Source: Streptacidiphilus sp. ASG 303 (GTDB lineage Bacteria; Actinomycetota; Actinomycetes; Streptomycetales; Streptomycetaceae). From it: a stretch of DNA of 64,000 nt. The notes below the pieces were generated by a model, which made no database searches, was not told the DNA's origin, and saw only the letters and a list, made by a program, of their open reading frames with translations. How positions within the stretch are numbered: position 1 is the stretch's first letter; the number at the start of each line of letters is the position of its first letter. Below, piece after piece: positions 43,790-51,195 of this stretch. The DNA is taken from the NCBI RefSeq assembly GCF_020991365.1, contig NZ_JAJLRA010000004.1:186001-250000 (forward strand), written 5' to 3'. The position numbers and the translations under genes were made by a program.

Positions 43790-44518
43790 ATGTCCCGACT
43801 GCCCCGCCCGGACGCCGTCCTGGTGCAGGCCGTGATCGCCGGTGCCCTGTCCTTCGCCCATCTCCACGACATCGCGGCGGCGGCCGGCCAGGACGGCTGG
43901 AAGGCGTGGGCCTACCCCGTCTCCGTGGACCTGCTGCTGGTCGCCGCCTGGCGCCGGATGCGCACCCTGCGCGCGGTTGGGGCCCCGGCGCGCTCGGCCT
44001 GGACCTGGTTCGCCACCGCCCTGACCGCCTCGCTCGGCGCCAACGTCGCCACCGCCGGACTCCTCGACCTGGCCGCGGTTCCGGACTGGCTGCGGATCCT
44101 TGTCGCCGGATGGCCCGCCGTCGCCTTCTTCGGCGGCACCCTCCTCGCCCACACCCGGACCGGCACCGATGAGGCGGAGCCTGCCGAGACCCCGGACTCC
44201 GTCTACACCGCCCCGGCCCCCGCGGCCGAACCCGCCGAGACCCCCTCCCCGGAGCCGGAACTGGTCCCGGCCCCCGACCCGCGGCCGGCCCTGCTCCCAG
44301 CCGCATTGCAACCGCCGGCGCCCGCCCCGGCCGCGGCTGCCCCCGTCCCGGCCCCGGCGGCTGCTCCTGCGGTGCCGGCGGCGCTGGTCGACCACGCCCG
44401 CAAGGTCGCCGACGCGCACCGCGCCCGCACTGGGGCGCCGATCGACGCGGCCACGCTGCGCGCCCGGCTCGGGGTGGCCCCGCAGCTCGCCGACGCTCTC
44501 ACCGCCCACCTCACCTGA
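43790..44518 (+). CDS. DUF2637 membrane protein, SpdB-like spread protein
   Basis: A 242-residue protein with about four membrane segments in the first 125 residues (VQAVIAGALSFAHLHDIA, WAYPVSVDLLLVAAWR) and a Pro/Ala-rich cytoplasmic linker before a small helical end domain (about 185-242). Spd proteins help intramycelial spread of transferred DNA in Streptomyces. AAGGAGGAA precedes the ATG. Confidence 0.87.
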   Translation: MSRLPRPDAVLVQAVIAGALSFAHLHDIAAAAGQDGWKAWAYPVSVDLLLVAAWRRMRTLRAVGAPARSAWTWFATALTASLGANVATAGLLDLAAVPDWLRILVAGWPAVAFFGGTLLAHTRTGTDEAEPAETPDSVYTAPAPAAEPAETPSPEPELVPAPDPRPALLPAALQPPAPAPAAAAPVPAPAAAPAVPAALVDHARKVADAHRARTGAPIDAATLRARLGVAPQLADALTAHLT

Positions 44519-44529
44519 GGAGACCTGTC

Positions 44530-44724
44530 GTGTCCGTCTCGCTCCCCCTCGTCCTGGTCCTCGGCGTCGTCGCCTGGCTGGTCGTGAAGTTCTTCCGGCT
44601 GCGCTGGTGGGCCGTGCTCGCCCTGGTCCTCTTCGGCTTCTACCTGGCCGGCACCATCTTCGCCCCGCTCATCGACGACACCACCCGCTCCGGGGTGGAC
44701 GCCGTCAACCACACCACCAAGTAA
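44530..44724 (+). CDS. Small two-helix membrane protein (spread-associated)
   Basis: A 64-residue protein with two membrane helices (VLVLGVVAWLVVKFF and WAVLALVLFGFYLAG) and a soluble tail. It sits between SpdB-like and SpdD-like genes, 11 bp after the first. GAGGAG precedes the GTG start. Confidence 0.8.
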   Translation: MSVSLPLVLVLGVVAWLVVKFFRLRWWAVLALVLFGFYLAGTIFAPLIDDTTRSGVDAVNHTTK

Positions 44725-44747
44725 CCGCCCTCGGAAGGAGACCCCCC

Positions 44748-45071
44748 ATGTTGCGGCCCAAGCTCCCCGCCCCCGTTCACGTGATCACCACCGCAGGGCA
44801 GCCCGCAGCAGCCCCGGCCTGCACCTGCTACCACGGCATCGCCCCGGCTGCCTACGCGCCGCCGACAGTCGTCCACGCCCCGCACCCGGCTCCCCGCCGA
44901 CCGGTCGCCCCCTACGTCGCGGCCGGTGCCGCCGCGGTGGCGGGTGTCGTGGCCCTGGCCACCGTGCTGACCGCGCTGCTGCTCGCCGTCGCCGTGACTG
45001 CCGTCTCGGTCGCGGTCGCCGCCGTGGTGCTGCGCTCCCTGGTCGGCGGCCCCGGCTCCCCGCGCCGCTGA
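44748..45071 (+). CDS. SpdD-like membrane protein
   Basis: A 107-residue protein with a Cys/His-containing N-terminus (APACTCYHGIAP) and a hydrophobic C-terminal half (about 55-95). Size, membrane part and place after SpdB agree with SpdD. GGAAGGAG precedes the ATG. The stop overlaps the first base of the 60-bp repeat. Confidence 0.75.
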   Translation: MLRPKLPAPVHVITTAGQPAAAPACTCYHGIAPAAYAPPTVVHAPHPAPRRPVAPYVAAGAAAVAGVVALATVLTALLLAVAVTAVSVAVAAVVLRSLVGGPGSPRR

Positions 45072-45130
45072 CCGGTCCCCGGGACGGCCTCGATACCGCC
45101 AAGCATCCGCCGCCCCGCAGACCTCAACCC
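45071..45130 (+). repeat. 60-bp direct repeat, copy 1, before the GGDEF gene
   Basis: Matches 45721-45780 at 58 of 60 positions. It contains GGCCTCGATACCGCC between partly paired arms. Both differences from copy 2 break pairs of the hairpin. Confidence 0.92.
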
Positions 45131-45165
45131 CCATCTCGCACTGCCGCCCGGAAAGGACCCGCCCG

Positions 45166-45717
45166 ATGGACCTCGCCCCGCTCCTCGCCGCCGCCGGCGT
45201 CCCGCTCGCCGGATGGACCGCCCACGGCGCGGTGCTCACCCGCCGCCTGGCCGGCGCCCGCCGTGACCCGCTCACCGGCCTGCACACCCGCGACGGCTTC
45301 ACCGCCCGCGCCGACCACCTGATCCGCACCCGTCCCGCCCGGGTCACGGTGCTGCTGGTCGACCTGGACGACTTCAAGCACACCAACGACACCCACGGCC
45401 ACGCCGCCGGGGACGCCGTCCTGGCTGCTGCTGCCGACCGGCTCGCCGCCTGGACCGGCCGCATGGGCGTCGCCGCCCGCCTCGGGGGTGACGAGTTCGC
45501 CGCCGCCGTCCTGGACGGATCCGACCGGCTTCCCGCCCTGCGCTCCGCGCTGCGCCGGCCCGTCCCGCACGGCGGGGTGCTGCTGCCGCTGTCCGCCTCC
45601 GTCGGCGCCGCCCGCGTGGCGGACCTGCCGATGCCCGTGCTGAGTGACGCGCTCGCCGCCGCGGACGCCGCGATGTACGCGGCCAAGCCCTCGGGCCGCA
45701 CCGCGCGCCGCCGCTGA
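45166..45717 (+). CDS. GGDEF diguanylate cyclase on the AICE
   Basis: A 183-residue protein that is almost only a GGDEF domain, which makes cyclic di-GMP from two GTP. The signature is intact (RLGGDEFAAAV, residues 107-111), as are the metal site LLVDLDDFKHTNDTHGHAAGD and the start RDPLTGLHTRDGF. No inhibitory RxxD site stands five residues before GGDEF, so it may lack product feedback. The first 30 residues are weakly hydrophobic, without a sensor domain. The gene is flanked by the two 60-bp repeats. Confidence 0.93.
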   Translation: MDLAPLLAAAGVPLAGWTAHGAVLTRRLAGARRDPLTGLHTRDGFTARADHLIRTRPARVTVLLVDLDDFKHTNDTHGHAAGDAVLAAAADRLAAWTGRMGVAARLGGDEFAAAVLDGSDRLPALRSALRRPVPHGGVLLPLSASVGAARVADLPMPVLSDALAAADAAMYAAKPSGRTARRR

Positions 45718-45720
45718 AAG

Positions 45721-45780
45721 ACCGGTCCCCGGGGCGGCCTCGATACCGCCAAGCATCCGCCGCCCCGGAGACCTCAACCC
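45721..45780 (+). repeat. 60-bp direct repeat, copy 2, after the GGDEF gene
   Basis: In this copy CCGGGGCGGC (45729-45738) pairs perfectly with GCCGCCCCGG (45759-45768), with CTCGATA near the loop. Copies lie exactly 650 bp apart. Confidence 0.92.
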
Positions 45781-45813
45781 CATCCCGAACCCAAGAGCCC
45801 GGAAGGGACCTCC

Positions 45814-46005
45814 ATGATGCCCCAGACCACCCCCGCCCCGGTCCGCGTCTGCCCCGACTGCGACGGCCACGCCACCGCCGCCGTCAGCCTCGGCCCCCGA
45901 CGCGCGGACGGCACCCTGCCCACGGTCACGGTCGCCTGCCGCACCTGCCACGGCGCCGGAGCCGTCCCCGCCCGCCGCCTGGCCCTGGCCGCGGCCGGCC
46001 GGTGA
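45814..46005 (+). CDS. Small CxxC zinc-finger-like protein
   Basis: A 63-residue protein with CPDCDGHATA and CRTCHGAGAV, a DnaJ-type pair of CxxC units like the protein at 43516-43704. GGAAGGGA precedes the ATG. It overlaps the next gene by GTGA. Confidence 0.75.
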   Translation: MMPQTTPAPVRVCPDCDGHATAAVSLGPRRADGTLPTVTVACRTCHGAGAVPARRLALAAAGR

Positions 46006-46187
46006 GTGTCGTGGCCCTCCTCGACTGGCGCGACGCCCGCCACTGGGCCCCCAAGCCCGCCCCCTGCGGGGTGTGCGAGCAGCCCACCAACCTGCGCTCC
46101 GGCCGCGGCAAGCCGGTCCACAAGGTCTGCGCCGAGCAGTGGACCGACACCCACCCCGCCCCGGCCGAGAGCCGTCCCGCGTCCTGA
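46002..46187 (+). CDS. Small CxxC protein, unknown
   Basis: A 61-residue protein with CGVCEQPTNLRSGRGKPVHKVC, a likely Cys3His zinc site. Its GTG start overlaps the gene before it. The function is unknown. Confidence 0.7.
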   Translation: MSVVALLDWRDARHWAPKPAPCGVCEQPTNLRSGRGKPVHKVCAEQWTDTHPAPAESRPAS

Positions 46188-46261
46188 CCGCCCGGCCCCG
46201 GATCGCCCCGCACCTTCGGGCCGGTCCGGGGCCCCTCCTCCCTTCCGAAGGGGGTACTGCC

Positions 46262-47272
46262 ATGCCCGCACCCGCCCGCATCCTTGACCTGTTCGCCGGC
46301 CCCGGCGGCTGGACCCAGGGCCTCGCCGCCCTCGGCCACCGGGACATCGGCCTGGAGACCGACCCCGCCGCCTGCGCCACCCGCGCCGCCGCCGGGCACA
46401 CCACCGTCCGCGCCGACGTCGCCGCCCACCCCACCGCGCCCCTGGCCGGGAAGGTCGCGGGGCTGATCGCCTCCCCGCCGTGCCAGACCTGGTCCGCCGC
46501 CGGACGCCGGGCCGGAAGCGACGACCTGCCCCTGTGCCTGCAGGCCCTGGACGACCTCGCCGCCGGCCGCGACACCCGCACCGCCCTGCGCACCGCCTGC
46601 ACCGACCCCCGCTCCCTGCTGGTCGCCGAACCCCTGCGCTACGCCCTCGACCTGCGCCCCGGCTGGATCGCCCTGGAGGAGGTCCCTGCCGCCGCCCCGG
46701 TGTTCGCCCACACCGCCCGCCACCTGGCCGCCGTCGGCTACGCCACCTGGACCGGCGTGCTGAACGCCGCCGACTACGGCGTCCCCCAGACCCGCCGCCG
46801 CGCCTTCCTCCTCGCCTCGACCCTCGCCCCCGTCGCACCGCCGCAGCCCACCCACGCCAAGAACCCCGGCCCTGAGACCCTCTTCGGTTCCGCCCCCGCC
46901 CCGTGGGTGAGCATGGCCGACGCCCTCGGCTGGGGCGCCACCGACCGCCCAGCTCCCACCGTCACCGCCGGCGGCGGCAGGAGCGGCGGACCCGAGCCCT
47001 TCCCCACCCAGGCCCGCAACGCCCTCAAGCAGGCCCAGCAGCGCGGCGCCTGGGCGCTCCGCAACGGCGGCAACCGCCCCGACGGCGCCGACTCCGTCCG
47101 CATCACTGTCGCCGAAGCCGCCGCCCTGCAGACCTTCCCGCCCGGCTACCCCTTCCAGGGCACCAAGACCAAGCAGTTCGAGCAGGCCGGCAACGCCGTC
47201 CCCCCGCGCCTGGCCGCCGCCGTCCTCCGCACCCTGGTCCCCGCCGCCGACCGCGTAGGGGTGGCTGCCTGA
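46262..47272 (+). CDS. Second DNA (cytosine-5) methyltransferase, coupled to rep
   Basis: A 336-residue C5 methyltransferase. Motif I is LDLFAGPGGWTQG, motif IV SPPCQTW with Cys74, motif VIII QTRRRAFLLAS and motif X QAGNAVPPRLA. Motif VI, normally ENV, reads LEEVPA, so the usual Asn is missing. No endonuclease gene is adjacent. Its stop overlaps the rep start (TGATG). It may protect transferred DNA from host restriction or mark the origin. Confidence 0.92.
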   Translation: MPAPARILDLFAGPGGWTQGLAALGHRDIGLETDPAACATRAAAGHTTVRADVAAHPTAPLAGKVAGLIASPPCQTWSAAGRRAGSDDLPLCLQALDDLAAGRDTRTALRTACTDPRSLLVAEPLRYALDLRPGWIALEEVPAAAPVFAHTARHLAAVGYATWTGVLNAADYGVPQTRRRAFLLASTLAPVAPPQPTHAKNPGPETLFGSAPAPWVSMADALGWGATDRPAPTVTAGGGRSGGPEPFPTQARNALKQAQQRGAWALRNGGNRPDGADSVRITVAEAAALQTFPPGYPFQGTKTKQFEQAGNAVPPRLAAAVLRTLVPAADRVGVAA

Positions 47273-48618
47273 TGCCCGCCGCCACCCCGCCCCCGGTCGC
47301 CGACCTGCAGCAGATCGCCCAGCTCGGCACCATGCCCGCCCTGATGCGGCAGCTCTCCGGCCTGGCCGGCTGCACCCGCCCCATCCGCCTCGACGGCTGG
47401 CGCACCGAGATCCACGCCCCGACCGGCGAAGTCCTGCACCACTTGGAATCCGCCAACCTGCCCGCCGGGAACCTGCTGCTGCGCTGCGGCAACCGCCGCG
47501 CCACCCGCTGCGCCCCCTGCGCGGAGACCTACCGCCGCGACACCTACCACCTGATCACCGCCGGCCTCACCGGCGGCAAGGGCGTCCCCGCCACCGTCGC
47601 CGCGCACCCGCGGGTCTTCGCCACCTTCACCGCCCCCTCCTTCGGCCCCGTCCACCACCGCCGCAAGGACGCCCGCCCCTGCCGCTGCGGCACCCTGCAT
47701 GGCGAGGACGACCCGGCCCTCGGCACACCGATCGACCCCGGCACCTACGACTACCGGGCCGCGGTGCTGTGGAACGCCCACGCCGGCGCCCTGTGGGCAC
47801 GCTTCACCATCCACCTGCGCCGCGAACTCGCCCGCGCCGCCGGGCTGACCCAGCGGGAGTTCAAGAACCACGCGCGGGTCTCCTTCGGCAAGGTCGCCGA
47901 GTACCAGCGCCGCGGCGCCGTGCACTTCCACGCCGTGATCCGCCTCGACGGCCCCGAGGGCGGCGACACCCCGCCCCCGCCCTGGGCCACCCCCGGGCTG
48001 CTCGCCGACGCCATCCGCGCCGCCGCCGCCCGCGCCTGCCCGCCCGCCCTGGACCACGGCGGCCGCTCCTACGAGTTCCGGTTCGGCCCCCAGCTCGACA
48101 TCCGCACCATCCGCTCCGCCGACTTTGACGGCCCCACCCCCGTCACCGAACGCGCGGTCGCCGCCTACATCGCCAAGTACGCCACCAAGGGAGCCGAGAC
48201 CGCCACCGGCGCCCTCGACCGCCCGGTGAGGTTCCTCGCCGAACTCGCCCACCTCGACATCTCCGAGCACGCCCGCCGCCTGGTCCGCACCTGCTGGGAC
48301 CTCGGCGCGGACCCCGAGTTGGGCGATCTGCGGCTGCGGGCCTGGGCTCACATGCTCGGCTTCCGCGGCCACTTCTCCACCAAGACCCGCCGCTACTCCA
48401 CCACCCTCGGCGCCCTGCGCGAGGCCCGCGCCGCCTGGCGCCGCGCCCAAGCCGCCGAACACCTCCACGGCCCCGACACCCCGCCCGCCGACGAGGAGAC
48501 GGCCCTCGTCCTCGCCCACTGGGCCTTCGCCGGCACCGGCCTCACCCCCGGCGAGACCTGGCTCGCCCAAGCGATCGCCCCCGCACCCGGAACGGAAGGA
48601 GAACCCACCCGTGCCTGA
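47272..48618 (+). CDS. repSA: RepSA-like rolling-circle replication initiator
   Basis: A 448-residue initiator. The HUH metal motif is VHFHAVIRLDG (His218, His220) and the catalytic Tyr lies in YIAKYATKG (Tyr299 or Tyr303). Two CxxC pairs near residues 70-85 (RCGNRRATRCAPC) and 140 (CRCGTLHG) probably bind zinc. It nicks the double-strand origin to start rolling-circle replication of the excised circle. Start codon overlaps the methyltransferase stop; the end overlaps xis by 8 bp. Confidence 0.92.
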   Translation: MPAATPPPVADLQQIAQLGTMPALMRQLSGLAGCTRPIRLDGWRTEIHAPTGEVLHHLESANLPAGNLLLRCGNRRATRCAPCAETYRRDTYHLITAGLTGGKGVPATVAAHPRVFATFTAPSFGPVHHRRKDARPCRCGTLHGEDDPALGTPIDPGTYDYRAAVLWNAHAGALWARFTIHLRRELARAAGLTQREFKNHARVSFGKVAEYQRRGAVHFHAVIRLDGPEGGDTPPPPWATPGLLADAIRAAAARACPPALDHGGRSYEFRFGPQLDIRTIRSADFDGPTPVTERAVAAYIAKYATKGAETATGALDRPVRFLAELAHLDISEHARRLVRTCWDLGADPELGDLRLRAWAHMLGFRGHFSTKTRRYSTTLGALREARAAWRRAQAAEHLHGPDTPPADEETALVLAHWAFAGTGLTPGETWLAQAIAPAPGTEGEPTRA

Positions 48619-48823
48619 CGGCCTGCTCACCATCGCCCAGGTTGCCGAGATCCTCAGCACGACCGAGCGCTTCCCGCGCCGGCTCATCGAGGAGCGGCGG
48701 ATCACGTTCGTCAAGGTCGGACGCCACGTCCGCATCCCGGCCGATGCCCTCGCCGCCTACATCGCGGCCAACACCGTGCACCCGGCTCCCCTGCGCCGGC
48801 CTCGGCTGGGGGTGGCTGCCTGA
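48611..48823 (+). CDS. xis: Excisionase (Xis)
   Basis: A 70-residue winged-helix protein of the MerR-like excisionase type (LLTIAQVAEILSTTERFPRR, then FVKVGRHVRIPADALAAYI). It bends DNA at the att sites to favour excision. It overlaps rep and int at both ends, giving a coupled rep-xis-int unit as in pSAM2. Confidence 0.93.
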   Translation: MPDGLLTIAQVAEILSTTERFPRRLIEERRITFVKVGRHVRIPADALAAYIAANTVHPAPLRRPRLGVAA

Positions 48824-50007
48824 TGGCCAGGAAGCGCGTCGGGCGCCGCCAGTTCGGCGCCATCCGCAAGCTCCCGTCCGGCCGCTACCAGGCACGCTAC
48901 GTGGGCCCGGACGGCGTTCTGCGGCCTGCTGACCGGACCTTTGCCACGGTGACGGACGCTGACCTCTGGTTGGCCAAGAAGCGCATAGAGATCGAGGACG
49001 GGCGGTGGCTCGACCCTGACGCCGGGCGGATCACCGTGGAGACGTGGGCGTACCGCTGGCTGGCATCGGTGGAGCCGCAGCTCAAGCCGAAGACGCGGGC
49101 TCTCTACCGGGGGCTGATCAGGTCGCGGATCGCCCCGGCATTCGGTGATCGGGAGGTGGCCGCGGTCCGTCCGATCATGGTGGGGGAGTGGGTGGCTGCC
49201 ATGGGGGCCGAAGGGCTCAGCGCGTCCCGCATTCGGCAGGCCTACCGGCTGATGTCCCAGGTGATGCGCTCGGCGGTGGCGAACGGTCTGCGGCGGGAGT
49301 CGCCCTGCGTGGACGTCCGACTGCCTCGGATGCCGGAGACTGAACCGCACATCCTCACGCCACTGGAGGCGGCCCGCCTCGTGCGCGAGACGCAGCAACC
49401 GTATGACGTCCTGGTGGCCCTGCTCGCCTTCGCCGGCCTCCGGATCGGGGAAGCATTCGCCCTACGGCGCTCGGACGTTGACCTGGCAGCCGGCCTCCTC
49501 TTGGTGGACGAGAACCTGTCCGACGCAGGGGGCGTGCTGACCTTCGACACGCCCAAGTCGCACCAGAAGCGCACGCTCGCGCTGTCGCCGTCGCTGGTGA
49601 AACGGCTGGCCGTCCACCTCGATGGACTGCCGGCGGCCCGGGACACGCTGCTGTTCACGACCCGAAGCGGCACGCCGCTGCGCTACAACCAGTGGCGCAA
49701 AGCCTGCTTCGACCCCGCGGTGACGGCCGCCGGCCTGGAGGACGTGACTCCTCACGACCTTCGCGCGTCGCATGCGTCCTGGGTCGCCGACCGGCACGGG
49801 GTCATGACGGCCGCCCGTCGGCTCGGTCACTCCAACGGCAGCGTCACCACCCGCCACTACGCCCGGCCCGTGCCCGGCCGTGACGCAGAGGTCGCCATGG
49901 CCATGGACGGATGGTTGGGCGACGAACGGCACGGCGGGCCCGAAGTGGCACGCGAATGGCACGCCGACGGGAGCGGCACCGAAGATGGGGCCTCGGAGGC
50001 TCCCTGA
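48823..50007 (+). CDS. int: Tyrosine recombinase integrase
   Basis: A 394-residue integrase with N-terminal arm-binding domain (about 1-65), core-binding domain (about 70-175) and catalytic domain. The active site is Arg207 (GLRIGEA), His311/Arg314 (PHDLRASH), His336 (RLGHSN) and Tyr346 (TRHYARP). All are intact. It recombines attP with the 3' end of tRNA-Ser(UGA). Its last codons contain the right arm-type site. The stop is 38 bp before attR. Confidence 0.96.
   Translation: MARKRVGRRQFGAIRKLPSGRYQARYVGPDGVLRPADRTFATVTDADLWLAKKRIEIEDGRWLDPDAGRITVETWAYRWLASVEPQLKPKTRALYRGLIRSRIAPAFGDREVAAVRPIMVGEWVAAMGAEGLSASRIRQAYRLMSQVMRSAVANGLRRESPCVDVRLPRMPETEPHILTPLEAARLVRETQQPYDVLVALLAFAGLRIGEAFALRRSDVDLAAGLLLVDENLSDAGGVLTFDTPKSHQKRTLALSPSLVKRLAVHLDGLPAARDTLLFTTRSGTPLRYNQWRKACFDPAVTAAGLEDVTPHDLRASHASWVADRHGVMTAARRLGHSNGSVTTRHYARPVPGRDAEVAMAMDGWLGDERHGGPEVAREWHADGSGTEDGASEAP
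49946..49963. promoter_or_regulatory. Candidate integrase arm-type site, right
   Basis: Exact second copy of the 18-bp sequence at 34935-34952, inside the integrase 3' end (coding AREWH). See the left copy. Confidence 0.65.
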
Positions 50008-50045
50008 CCAGCGCATTCACGCCGCCGGCTGCGGCTGGTGGTGCT

Positions 50046-50106
50046 GTCTTGAAAACTGTCGCCAGGGGTGACCCTGGCCGAGGGTTCGAATCCCTCGCCC
50101 TCCGCG
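50046..50106 (+). repeat. attR (61-bp direct repeat, 3' fragment of tRNA-Ser)
   Basis: Identical to 34771-34831. Only the 3' half of the tRNA is present, so it is not a functional gene; this is the original host tRNA 3' end displaced by integration. Confidence 0.95.
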
Positions 50107-50118
50107 GGAGCTGCACGA

Positions 50119-50155
50119 ACCGGCCCCTGACCAGCACCATCGGTCAGGGGCCGGT
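50119..50155 (+). terminator. Original host terminator of tRNA-Ser
   Basis: A perfect 14-bp hairpin (50119-50132 with 50142-50155) with the same stem as 34844-34880 and two changes in the loop. It lies 13 bp after attR. Confidence 0.85.
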
Positions 50156-50381
50156 CGCATGCCAGGGTGTTGTGCCCGGCTGCCCGTACCTGCCTTTCGC
50201 CGTGGAACCGGACAGGAGGAGGAGGCGGGCCGTACGCCCCGCTTGTCGGCGTCAGCCCTCGTAGCCGCCCTGTGCGGGCCGGAGCGGCCCATCGACGGCG
50301 ACCCGGTCGAGGATTGTGCGGCAGAACCCGGCTCCGGGGTGGCGGTGGCCTTCCGGAACGCCGTCGACACACGAACGCCAC

Positions 50382-50400
50382 TGTCATACATTTGTCATAC
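50382..50400 (+). promoter_or_regulatory. Direct repeat operator candidate upstream of toxin-antitoxin genes
   Basis: TGTCATAC occurs at 50382-50389 and 50393-50400, one helical turn apart, in an AT-rich spot 59 bp before the antitoxin start. Ribbon-helix-helix antitoxins bind such repeats. The rest of the gap 50156-50458 shows nothing else. Confidence 0.55.
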
Positions 50401-50458
50401 GCGATGGCGTCCTCCGTCGTGCACCGTCGTGCCGCACCAGATGGGGAGAGGGCCGGAC

Positions 50459-50863
50459 ATGGCAGCCAGAGACGCGACCGCACCCTCGGAGAAGCCCGGG
50501 CGGACCCGGGGTGCCGCCCTGGACAAGCCCATGCGGGGAAGCCGCGCCTCCGGCCCCACGGGCAAGGGCGGCAGGTCCGCAAGGAAGCCCGTCCTCGCCC
50601 AGATGCGCCTCCAGCCCGGCGACGCGGACAGGCTGGAGGAGATCCGCGAGGTCTTCGGGCTGGACAGCACGTCCGACGTCCTGCGGGAGGCGGTGCGCCG
50701 TCTGGCGATCGAGGCCGACGAGATCCGTGCGGCGCAGAACATCGGCGACCACTACGGTGACGGGCCCGCCCCGCTTCCCGAAGGCGTGGCTCCGGCGACC
50801 GAGGAGGAGCTGGCGGCAGCCGACGCAGAGATCGAGCGGGGCATTGCCGAGGGCCGGTGGTAG
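50459..50863 (+). CDS. Ribbon-helix-helix antitoxin candidate
   Basis: A 134-residue protein. The N-terminal third is Lys/Arg/Gly-rich. The middle (VLAQMRLQPGDADRLEEIRE and DVLREAVRRLAIEADEIRAA) fits a ribbon-helix-helix fold, and the acidic C-terminus fits toxin binding. It overlaps the PemK-like gene by 7 bp. GGAGAGGG precedes the ATG at 50459; an ATG 18 bp earlier is possible. Confidence 0.8.
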   Translation: MAARDATAPSEKPGRTRGAALDKPMRGSRASGPTGKGGRSARKPVLAQMRLQPGDADRLEEIREVFGLDSTSDVLREAVRRLAIEADEIRAAQNIGDHYGDGPAPLPEGVAPATEEELAAADAEIERGIAEGRW

Positions 50864-51195
50864 GCCCCAGGACGCCCCTGCGCGGAGAGGTGTGGCTGGC
50901 GGCGGTCCCCGTCGCCGGTGTCCACCCGGTCGTCGTCCTGACCGCCAACCGCATCGCCCGGCCGCTGTCGGCGGTCACCGTCGTCCTGGTCACGGGCACG
51001 GAGGGCCCCGAGGAGACCAGAGTCGCCCTGGACGCGGGCAGCGGCCTGGTGAAGTACCACGAGTCCTACGCCGACTGCACCAGCATCCACACCCTCGACA
51101 AGCCCCGATTGCGCAGGTGCATGGGCCGGGTGCAGGCCGCCGAGATGGCCCGTATCGAGGACAGCGTGCGCATGGTCCTGGGGCTGCGCGCCTGA
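50857..51195 (+). CDS. PemK/MazF-type endoribonuclease toxin
   Basis: A 112-residue toxin of the PemK/MazF family. The start PLRGEVWLAAVPVAGVHPVVVL is the typical first strand with catalytic Arg, and DCTSIHTLDKPRL is the later conserved loop (Thr/Ser and Lys). It cuts RNA when free of antitoxin. It follows the antitoxin as a coupled gene. The pair stands 350 bp outside attR, so it appears chromosomal. Confidence 0.9.
   Translation: MVGPRTPLRGEVWLAAVPVAGVHPVVVLTANRIARPLSAVTVVLVTGTEGPEETRVALDAGSGLVKYHESYADCTSIHTLDKPRLRRCMGRVQAAEMARIEDSVRMVLGLRA

Larger units (their letters stand above)
34771..50106 (+). mobile_element. Integrated actinomycete conjugative element (AICE) in tRNA-Ser
   Basis: The element is bounded by identical 61-bp repeats. 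At its right end stand RepSA-like initiator, excisionase and integrase, in the order known from pSAM2. It also has an FtsK-type transfer ATPase, Spd-like membrane proteins, a GntR repressor and a Pra-like activator gene. Cargo includes a type II restriction-modification pair, a Nudix protein, a GGDEF protein and a second DNA methyltransferase. Length is about 15.3 kb. The genes look intact, so the element may be functional. Confidence 0.93.

Noticed and set aside
41008-43872. Minus-strand frame of 954 codons
   Set aside because: Only its last 121 codons are a real gene (the GntR repressor); the rest is opposite the transfer ATPase.
45071-45780. Insertion sequence around the GGDEF gene
   Set aside because: The flanking repeats are direct, not inverted, and no transposase is encoded.
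50046-50106. A second tRNA-Ser gene
   Set aside because: The 5' half is missing; it is the attR fragment only.
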